Source: an uncultured Actinomycetes bacterium (lineage in GTDB: Bacteria; Actinomycetota; CALGFH01). Taken from it: a stretch of DNA of 19,866 nt. The translations under genes were made by a program, and so were the position numbers. The stretch covers positions 1 through 19,866 of the forward strand of contig CALGFH010000034.1 in assembly GCA_937881255.1 (NCBI GenBank), read 5' to 3'. Positions 14,818 to 19,866 of the stretch are shown in pieces (within the stretch, counting starts at the first letter, position 1; every line of letters starts with the position of its first letter). The notes under the pieces were generated by a model. It did no database searches. It was not told where the DNA came from and saw only the letters and a list, made by a program, of their open reading frames with translations.

Positions 14818-14880
14818 GAGTCCTCCTGGGCGAGCCTGGACGAGGTTGCCGTCAAGGGTAACCGCGGCGGCGGTCCAAGG

Positions 14881-14908
14881 GTCGTACTGAACGGCTATTT
14901 GTTTGCAA
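14881..14908 (-). promoter_or_regulatory. Possible promoter for the zinc-ribbon / NYN pair
   Basis: TTGCAA (14908-14903, self-complementary) and TACGAC (14886-14881) are 16 nt apart on the minus strand. The -10 is imperfect. It sits back to back with the fabD promoter region. Confidence 0.35.
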
Positions 14909-14925
14909 CCCCTCTTAGGTAGGAT
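14898..14925 (+). promoter_or_regulatory. fabD promoter, probably giving a leaderless mRNA
   Basis: TAGGAT (14920-14925) is a good -10, with a weak -35 (TTTGTT, 14898-14903) 16 nt upstream. The expected transcription start, about 7 nt beyond the -10, falls within a few nt of GTG 14935. No Shine-Dalgarno sequence precedes that GTG, so a leaderless transcript is likely, as is common in Actinomycetota. Confidence 0.45.
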
Positions 14926-14934
14926 GCTTGCCCT

Positions 14935-15858
14935 GTGGAAAAGATCGCCTTCACCTTCCCTGGCCAGGGCCGAATCGCGAAGAACAGCGGTGCCCCGTGG
15001 GCCGACGACCCGGCCGGCTGGCCGTTCGTCCGGGCGTCCGAGATCCTCGGTTGGGACGTGATCGAGGTCCTGGAGTCCGGTGACGCCGCCCTCTCCGACA
15101 CCCGCAAGGCCCAGCCGTCCATCTACGTCCACTCGGCCGCCTGCAACATGCTGGCCCGCGAGGAGGGCCTGCGGCCCGACCTGGTCGCCGGGCACTCCCT
15201 CGGCGAGTACGCCGCCCTGTTCGCGGCCGGCGGGGTCAGCTTCGAGCAGGGCCTCGAGCTGGTCGTGCGCCGGGCCGAGCTGGCCCACCAGGCCGGCGGC
15301 ACCGGGGTGATGCGGGTCGTGCTCGGGCTGCCCGACAAGACCGTCGGCCAGCTCTGCCGCACCGTGCGCCGCCAGGTCGGCAAGGTGTTCCTGGCCAACT
15401 CCAACGCCCCCGGCCAGGTGGTCATCTCGGGCGAGTCGGAGGCGGTCGAGGAGACGGCCCGGCTGGCCCTGGCCGCCGGGGCCAAGCGGGTCCTGGCCCT
15501 GCCGATCGGCGGCGGTTTCCACACCCCGCTGATGAACGCGGCCAAGCGCCCCTTCAAGGAGGCCCTCGACCGGATCGACCTGACCCGCCTCGAGGTGCCC
15601 CTGGTCTCCAACGCCAAGGCCCGGGTGGTCCGCAGCGGCCGCCAGGCCGGCCGCCTCCTGGCCCGCCAGCTCACCAACCCGGTCCACTGGACCAGCTGCG
15701 TCGAGCGCCTCCGCGAGCTCGGCACCACCAGCTACGTCGAGCTCGGCCCCGGCAAGGTCCTCGAAGGCCTGATCCGCCGCATCGACCCCCGCGCCGTGGT
15801 CGCCATCGCCGCCACCCCCGACGAGGTCCGCGCCCTCGCCGAATCCGCCCGCGCCTGA
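14935..15858 (+). CDS. fabD: Malonyl-CoA:ACP transacylase (FabD)
   Basis: 307-aa acyltransferase moving malonyl from malonyl-CoA to acyl carrier protein, the entry step of type II fatty-acid elongation in the cytoplasm. The length is typical. Motifs: N-terminal FTFPGQG oxyanion glutamine; nucleophile elbow GHSLGEY (Ser88); the malonyl-carboxylate Arg in VVRRAEL (112/113); NSNAPGQVVISG; and the catalytic His in GGGFHTPLM (His196), matching the family's FHSxLM. The GTG start is supported by the motif position and a -10 just upstream. It stands alone: no fabH, acpP or fabF follows, unlike the usual fabD-fabH-acpP-fabF cluster. A polyketide-associated transacylase is possible, but no polyketide genes are nearby. 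Confidence 0.95.
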   Translation: MEKIAFTFPGQGRIAKNSGAPWADDPAGWPFVRASEILGWDVIEVLESGDAALSDTRKAQPSIYVHSAACNMLAREEGLRPDLVAGHSLGEYAALFAAGGVSFEQGLELVVRRAELAHQAGGTGVMRVVLGLPDKTVGQLCRTVRRQVGKVFLANSNAPGQVVISGESEAVEETARLALAAGAKRVLALPIGGGFHTPLMNAAKRPFKEALDRIDLTRLEVPLVSNAKARVVRSGRQAGRLLARQLTNPVHWTSCVERLRELGTTSYVELGPGKVLEGLIRRIDPRAVVAIAATPDEVRALAESARA

Positions 15859-16209
15859 CCCTGGGCTGACGCCGGGCTGAGTCCGCGCTCGACCCCCGGT
15901 TGTGCCCGCGCTCGACCCCCCGGTTCCGCTACCGGGAGCCCCGACTGGGAGGGTAGCCCACCGCGGCATTCGCGTCCCCGGGTTGTCCACACCCCCCACG
16001 AAGGGCCATTCGCGTCCCCGGGTTCCTCAGCCCATCTGCACCGAAGGGGCATTCGCCCTCCCTGGGTCATACACAGCCCCTCTCCCACCCTGAAGTCGAG
16101 CCGAACCGCTCTTGAGTCCGCTTTGTCCCCCTGCCGCGGCGGCCCCCCTTTCGCTTACGATTGCGATCACCGCGGCCCTCGCGGTGGGCCGACAGGTAGG
16201 AGGTGCGCG
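15859..16209. repeat. 351-bp intergenic region with two sets of direct repeats
   Basis: No gene is evident. Set A: an 18-19-nt unit CGCGCTCGACCCCCGGTT at 15884-15901 and 15907-15925, 23 nt apart (the second has one extra C). Set B: CATTCGCGTCCCCGGGTT occurs exactly at 15967-15984 and 16007-16024 (40-nt period), with a degraded third copy at about 16050-16068. Copies 2 and 3 are preceded by a shared CGAAGGG-type sequence. A small hairpin CCCGGT/ACCGGG lies at 15919-15936. Near the next gene, TACGAT (16156-16161) is a possible -10 without a good -35. The repeats are only 2-3 copies and too degenerate and GC-rich for a CRISPR. Confidence 0.6.
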
Positions 16210-16893
16210 GTGGGAGCGCACGAGCTGGTCGAAGCCGGTCGCCAGCACGTGGCCACCGGCAGGATCCGCGAGGCGATGGCCTGCTTCACGCGCGCCGCGG
16301 ACGACCCCGAGCGAGGCGCCGAGGCGCTCAGCCTGCTCGCGGCCGCCTACCTGCTGCCCGGGTCGCTGGCCCCTGAGCTGGCCCTGGCCCACGCCCACCG
16401 GGCGGCCAGCCATCCGGCCGTCGGCGGCGAGCACCTGGCCCGCTGCGCCGCCGTGGCCCTGACCGCCGGCGACCCGACCCTGGCCGAGGAGCTGGCCGGC
16501 CGGGCCGGCCATGCCGGTGGCGGCGAGGCCCTGGCCATCCGGGCCACCGCCCTGCTGCGCCTCGGCGACCTGGCCGGGGTGCGGGCCCTGCTGGCCGGGC
16601 TGGAGCGGGCGTCGGGCCCGGCGGTGTTCTGGCGCCGCCTGGTGGTCGAGGCGTCGGCGGCCGGACGGATGGACGTCGCCCTCGCCGTCCGCCGGGCCAT
16701 GCGCCGCGGCGGGCTCCCGGCCCCGGCCCTGCCCGACGTCGTGGTCCGGGCCGCGGCCGGGCCGCTGTTCTTCGCCTGCCTGGCCGCGGCGACCGTGCTG
16801 GCCGCCGTCGCCCCGGAACGGCTGGCCGCGGTGCTCGCCCTCGGGTTCCTGGCCCTCGGCCTCGGCATGGCCGTGGTCGCCCGGCGCGCCTGA
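16210..16893 (+). CDS. TPR-like helical protein with C-terminal membrane segments
   Basis: 227-aa protein. Residues about 5-180 are helical repeats rich in Ala, Leu and Arg, typical of TPR/alpha-solenoid scaffolds (GRIREAMACFTRAADDPE, ALTAGDPTLAEELAGRAG, ALLRLGDLAGVRALLAGL). The last 45 residues hold two hydrophobic segments, PLFFACLAAATVLAAV and LAAVLALGFLALGLGMAVVA, so it is probably tail-anchored in the membrane with the repeats in the cytoplasm. GTG 16210 is chosen because a full AGGAGGTG ribosome site lies about 6 nt upstream. No enzymatic motif is visible, and I cannot assign a family or partner. Confidence 0.75.
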   Translation: MGAHELVEAGRQHVATGRIREAMACFTRAADDPERGAEALSLLAAAYLLPGSLAPELALAHAHRAASHPAVGGEHLARCAAVALTAGDPTLAEELAGRAGHAGGGEALAIRATALLRLGDLAGVRALLAGLERASGPAVFWRRLVVEASAAGRMDVALAVRRAMRRGGLPAPALPDVVVRAAAGPLFFACLAAATVLAAVAPERLAAVLALGFLALGLGMAVVARRA

Positions 16894-16941
16894 GCCCCGC
16901 GGCCCGTTCTCGCGCGATTGTCCCCAGTGGGCGCTTGGTGC

Positions 16942-16970
16942 TTGACCTCGAACACGTGTTCGTCTAGCGT
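16942..16970 (+). promoter_or_regulatory. Promoter of the exonuclease/GIY-YIG gene
   Basis: TTGACC (16942-16947) and TAGCGT (16965-16970) are separated by 17 nt, one of the best promoter matches in the window. The gene's ATG is 40 nt downstream of the -10, behind a GAAAGGA ribosome site. The spacer is occupied by the SOS box. Confidence 0.65.
16948..16963. promoter_or_regulatory. LexA-type SOS box
   Basis: TCGAACACGTGTTCGT contains the perfect 14-bp palindrome CGAACACGTGTTCG. It matches the actinobacterial LexA operator TCGAAC-N4-GTTCGA at 11 of 12 fixed positions. It fills the spacer between -35 and -10, an ideal place for repression. The downstream gene is a DNA-repair-type nuclease, which fits SOS control. 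Confidence 0.8.
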
Positions 16971-17009
16971 CTGGCCACCAGCCCAGAGCGGACGAAAGGA
17001 ACCGCCGGG

Positions 17010-18806
17010 ATGCCCGCCGCATCCGTCGCCATCCAGGGTCGCCTCGACGACCTCGGGACCCCGCTGCTCGATGTCGAGTTCGTCGTGCTCGACCTCGAGA
17101 CCACCGGCGGATCACCCGCCAACGACCGGATCACCGAGGTCGGCGCGGTCAAGATCCGCGGCGGCGAGGTCCTCGGCACCTTCCACACCCTGGTCAACCC
17201 CGAGGTCTCGATCCCGCCGCTGATCAGCGCCCTGACCGGCATCACGAACGGGATGGTGGCCGAGGCCGAGCCGATCGAGGTCGTGCTCCCCTGCCTGCTC
17301 GAGTTCCTCGGCGGCGCCGTGCTGGTCGCCCACAACGCCTCCTTCGACCGGCGCTTCGTCCAGGCCAACCTGGAGCGGCACGGCTACCAGCGCATGGCCA
17401 ACCGGGTCGTGTGCACCGCCCGGCTGGCCCGCAAGCTGCTCCCCCGGGACGAGGTGCCCAACGTCCGCCTGGCCACCCTGGCCGCCTACCTCGGGGCGAC
17501 GGTCGCCCCCTGCCACCGGGCCCTGACCGACGCCAAGGCGACCGTCGACGTGTTCCACAGCCTGCTGGAGCGGGCCGGCTCCTTCGGGGTGCTCGCCCTC
17601 GAGGACCTGATCGAGTTCCCCTCGGCCAGGGCCGGGGCCAGCTTCAAGAAGGTGCATCTGGCCGACCGGCTGCCGCGCTGCCCCGGGGTGTACCTGTTCC
17701 GCGACGCCGCCGGTCGGGTCCTGTACGTCGGCAAGGCCAAGGACCTCCGGACGCGGGTCCGCAGCTACTTCTCGGGTGACGGGCGGGTCAAGATCGCCGA
17801 CCTGCTGCGGGAGCTGGCGGCCATCGACCACCAGCCGTGCGCGACCGAGCTGGAGGCCAGCGTCCGTGAGGTCCGGCTGATCCAGCACCACCGCCCTCGC
17901 TACAACCGGCGCAGCCGCAACCCCGAGCGCTACTGCTACCTCAAGCTGACCCGCGAGCGGTTCCCGCGCCTGTCGCTGGTCCGCCGGGTCCAGCCCGACG
18001 GCGCCCGCTACCTGGGGCCGTTCGGCTCGGCCGGGCAGGCCGAGCTGGTCAAGGCGGCGATCGAGGACGCCCTGCCGCTGCGCCGCTGCACCATGCGGAT
18101 CGGGGCCCGCGGCGGTGGGTCGGCCTGCGCCCTGCTGGAGCTGGGCCGCTGCCTCGGCCCCTGCACCGGGGCGGTCGGCCAGGAGGGCTACGCCGCCCTG
18201 GTGGCCACCCTGGAGGCGGCACTCGACGGCGACCCGGAGCCGGTGCTGGGCCCGCTGCGCCGGCGCATGGCCGCCTACGCGGCCGAGCAGCGCTACGAGC
18301 AGGCGGCGGGAGCCCGGGATCGGCTGGAGGCGCTGACCCGCGCCCTGGCCGAGGCGCGGCGGGCGGCCGCCCTGGCCGGGGCCGAGGAGATCATCCTCGC
18401 CCGCCCCCATCGCGACGGGCGGGAGGTGACCGTGGTCCGCCGCGGTCAGCTGGCCGCCGTCGGCCTGGTCGCCGCCGGCGACCAGCCGGGGGTCGAGCGC
18501 CTGCTCGCGCTGGCCGCGCCGCCGGAGCTGTTCGACGGTCCCCCGCCCCGCCACCTGGCCGACGAGGTCAACCTGGTCACCCGCTGGCTGGAGGGGGCCG
18601 CCGGCAAGGCCGAGCTCCTCGGCGTCCGGGGCCGCCTGGCCAGCCCCGCGATCGGCGGTGCCCTCCTCCAGCTCCGCTACGACCCCGGCCGCCACCGCCA
18701 CGCCTGGCCTCCCGGCGAAGCCCGCGGCCGCCCCGAAGCCCGCCCCTCCCGACCCCGGCGCCCCAGCCGCCACACCGGTTCCTTCGCCGGAACCGCCCCC
18801 CGCTGA
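17010..18806 (+). CDS. DEDDh exonuclease / GIY-YIG (UvrC/Cho-like) fusion nuclease
   Basis: 598-aa bifunctional DNA-repair protein. Residues about 20-190 are a DnaQ-type 3'-5' exonuclease: D28 and E30 in VLDLETTG, D113 in HNASFD, and H169/D174 in CHRALTDA, i.e. a complete DEDDh set. Residues about 222-300 are a GIY-YIG nuclease (PGVYLF, VLYVGKAKDLRTRVRSYF) as in the UvrC N-terminus, which makes the 3' incision in nucleotide excision repair. A UvrC-like cysteine group follows (RRC...SAC...GRCLGPC), then a UVR-like helix pair (RYEQAAGARDRLEAL). The UvrC C-terminal RNase H and HhH domains are absent, so it resembles E. coli Cho fused to an exonuclease; M. tuberculosis Rv2191 is a comparable protein. 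ATG 17010 has GAAAGGA upstream. An SOS box controls it. Confidence 0.92.
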   Translation: MPAASVAIQGRLDDLGTPLLDVEFVVLDLETTGGSPANDRITEVGAVKIRGGEVLGTFHTLVNPEVSIPPLISALTGITNGMVAEAEPIEVVLPCLLEFLGGAVLVAHNASFDRRFVQANLERHGYQRMANRVVCTARLARKLLPRDEVPNVRLATLAAYLGATVAPCHRALTDAKATVDVFHSLLERAGSFGVLALEDLIEFPSARAGASFKKVHLADRLPRCPGVYLFRDAAGRVLYVGKAKDLRTRVRSYFSGDGRVKIADLLRELAAIDHQPCATELEASVREVRLIQHHRPRYNRRSRNPERYCYLKLTRERFPRLSLVRRVQPDGARYLGPFGSAGQAELVKAAIEDALPLRRCTMRIGARGGGSACALLELGRCLGPCTGAVGQEGYAALVATLEAALDGDPEPVLGPLRRRMAAYAAEQRYEQAAGARDRLEALTRALAEARRAAALAGAEEIILARPHRDGREVTVVRRGQLAAVGLVAAGDQPGVERLLALAAPPELFDGPPPRHLADEVNLVTRWLEGAAGKAELLGVRGRLASPAIGGALLQLRYDPGRHRHAWPPGEARGRPEARPSRPRRPSRHTGSFAGTAPR

Positions 18807-18859
18807 CGCCTCGCCCCCCTGCCGCCGCCACCGCTGAGGGCCCTCGCCTCCCTCCTGCT

Positions 18860-18872
18860 CCCCCGCTGGGGG
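18860..18872. terminator. Short GC hairpin between convergent genes
   Basis: CCCCC (18860-18864) pairs with GGGGG (18868-18872) over a 3-nt loop in the 107-bp gap between two converging genes. No T-run follows. It is a weak candidate for a shared terminator. Confidence 0.25.
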
Positions 18873-18913
18873 CCTCGCCCCTCTCCTGCCGCTCCGCTTC
18901 CGCGGCTCCCGGG

Positions 18914-19276
18914 TCAGCCGACCCGGTGGCCCGGGGGGACTGGGCGGTCGGGGCGGAGCAGGATGACGGTGCCGTCGGGGTCGTAGACGCCGAGGATTAG
19001 GACTTCGGACTTGAAGCCGGCGATTCGCCTGGGGGGGAAATTGACCACGCAGACGACGGTCGAGCCGACGAGTTCCTCGGGGCGGTAGGTGGTGATCTGG
19101 GCGCTTGCGACCCGTTCGCCGAGGGGGCCCAGGTCGAGGCGGACTTTGTAGGCCGGACGGCGGGCCTCCGGGAACTCCTCGACCGCGATGACCAGGGCGG
19201 ACCGGATGTCGACGGCGAAGAAATGCTCGGCCTCGACAGTTGGCCGAATATTGCTGGTTTCGGTTGTCCGTGGCAT
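18914..19276 (-). CDS. csaA: CsaA-like tRNA-binding protein
   Basis: 120-aa OB-fold protein of the CsaA/YgjH type, related to the tRNA-binding domain at the C-terminus of methionyl-tRNA synthetase. Typical segments: FFAVDIRSALVIAVEEFPEA, RPAYKVRLDLGPLGERVASA, VGSTVVCVVNFPPRRIAGFK and SEVLILGVYDPDGTVILLRP. The length is slightly above the usual ~110 residues because of a short N-terminal extension. B. subtilis CsaA was described as a chaperone linked to secretion and binds tRNA-like ligands; its exact role is unsettled. ATG 19276 is preferred on family length; no ribosome site is visible, and a TAGCCT -10-like hexamer (19289-19284) would give a leaderless transcript. About 15% of its codons end in A/T, clustered near the start, clearly more than in neighbouring genes, which hints at acquisition by transfer. 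Confidence 0.9.
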   Translation of the reverse strand: MPRTTETSNIRPTVEAEHFFAVDIRSALVIAVEEFPEARRPAYKVRLDLGPLGERVASAQITTYRPEELVGSTVVCVVNFPPRRIAGFKSEVLILGVYDPDGTVILLRPDRPVPPGHRVG

Positions 19277-19368
19277 GGGCGGTAGGCTATCGCGCGTACG
19301 GGCGGGTCGTCCGGCGAGATAGTATTTTCGTATCCGGTCCCCAATCCGCAGAGAGGGAGGTCTCCCCC

Positions 19369-19866
19369 GTGAGCGCGTTCGAGCCACAGATGCCTAGTGA
19401 GCCGAAGGTCGACATGCCTGACTTCATGGTCGTCCTTCGGGGCTTCGACCGCCGCCAGGTGGAGATCTGGGCCGCCGAGGTGGCCAGCCAGATCGAGCAG
19501 GAACGGCTTCGGGCCGACGAGGCCGAGAAGCGTGCCTACCGGGTGCAGATCGAGAACAAGGGCGCCCCGTCCTTCAGCCACCTCGGCACGCACGTGGCCA
19601 GCATCCTCGAGGAGGCCGGCCGGTCCTCCGAGAACATGCTGGCCGACGCGGCCGACCGGGCCCAGGAGACGGTCGAGGCCGCCGAGCAGGAGGCCGCCGA
19701 GATCATCAAGGCGGCCGAGCACCGGGCCGGCGAGATCGAGGGCGACGCCCGCCGGATCCTCGAAGAGGCCAGGAGCGAGGGGGCGCGGGTCGAGGAGGAC
19801 GCCCTCCAGGCGGCCGAGGAGATGCGGGCCCAGGCCGAGCAGGACGCGCGCACGGTGCTGGAGGAG
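19369..19866 (+). CDS. DivIVA-domain coiled-coil protein (partial, 3' end outside window)
   Basis: The frame is open from GTG 19369 to the window edge, giving the first 166 residues. GAGGGAGG (19353-19360) is a clear ribosome site 8 nt upstream. After about 15 residues comes a DivIVA-like N-terminal motif (FMVVLRGFDRRQVEIWAAEV), then a region with a short break (NKGAPSFSHLGTHVASILEE). A long Ala/Glu/Arg coiled coil continues to the edge (heptads such as AAEQEAAEIIKAAEHRAGEI). DivIVA/Wag31-type proteins assemble at poles and septa and recruit envelope-growth machinery; shorter relatives such as SepIVA also exist. Whether this is the main DivIVA or a paralogue cannot be told without the C-terminus. 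It is divergent from csaA, with an AT-richer 92-bp gap containing TAGTAT (19320-19325) as a possible -10. Confidence 0.85.
   Translation, partial: MSAFEPQMPSEPKVDMPDFMVVLRGFDRRQVEIWAAEVASQIEQERLRADEAEKRAYRVQIENKGAPSFSHLGTHVASILEEAGRSSENMLADAADRAQETVEAAEQEAAEIIKAAEHRAGEIEGDARRILEEARSEGARVEEDALQAAEEMRAQAEQDARTVLEE

Noticed and set aside
15955..16072. CRISPR array
   Set aside because: Only two exact copies and one decayed copy, GC-rich units, spacers about 22-25 nt that are not clearly unique, and no cas gene.
1..19866. tRNA, rRNA, insertion sequence or prophage genes
   Set aside because: Scanned by eye for CCA-ended cloverleaf-like sequences, transposase motifs and terminal inverted repeats; none found. 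A tRNAscan/ISfinder run would be decisive.

Overview
This is a very high-GC (well above 70% by eye), gene-dense bacterial chromosome segment. Most codons end in G or C, GTG starts are common, and many adjacent genes overlap by ATGA or GTGA. An actinobacterial-type SOS box, an actinobacterial-style FabD, a PimB-like mannosyltransferase and a DnaQ/UvrC fusion nuclease point to Actinomycetota. The mixture, including a GDP-heptose gene set and CsaA, suggests a lineage outside the well-studied Mycobacterium/Streptomyces groups. This placement is inference; no rRNA is present.

Layout, left to right. (1) 1-114: the last 37 codons of an unidentified gene, then a strong hairpin. (2) 249-1433 +: FAD-dependent amine/sarcosine-oxidase-like enzyme. 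(3) 1507-1665 +: tiny acidic protein with an internal duplication. (4) 1709-5622 +: a zinc-ribbon/class III cyclase/AAA ATPase/TPR protein overlapping a Crp-family regulator by 4 nt, which looks like one signalling unit. (5) 12076 down to 5834, minus: a six-gene operon. It runs from a membrane-anchored HExxH metalloprotease, through an M48 membrane protease and a PimB-like glycosyltransferase, to an HddA-like heptose-7-phosphate kinase, GmhA and GmhB. Most junctions overlap. The operon starts from a good promoter followed by a roughly 200-nt structured leader with a terminator-like hairpin. (6) 12415-12669 +: small four-cysteine protein. (7) 12670-13069: non-coding, pyrimidine-rich degenerate repeats. 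(8) 14817 down to 13070, minus: zinc-ribbon protein overlapping a coiled-coil/NYN nuclease-like protein. (9) 14935-15858 +: FabD, probably leaderless. (10) 15859-16209: non-coding, with a 40-bp direct repeat. (11) 16210-16893 +: repeat/membrane protein. (12) 17010-18806 +: DEDDh exonuclease/GIY-YIG (UvrC/Cho-like) fusion, with a palindromic LexA-type SOS box between its -35 and -10. (13) 19276 down to 18914, minus: CsaA-like tRNA-binding protein. (14) 19369-19866 +: start of a DivIVA-domain coiled-coil protein, cut by the window edge.

How the genes may work together. The large operon combines three of the four steps to GDP-D-glycero-alpha-D-manno-heptose (the guanylyltransferase HddC is not here) with a GDP-sugar-type glycosyltransferase and two envelope metalloproteases. 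This suggests a cell-envelope glycan or glycolipid function, possibly using heptose. The cyclase-like protein carries changes at two catalytic positions, so whether it makes cAMP for its Crp neighbour is open. The nuclease fusion is very probably DNA-damage inducible.
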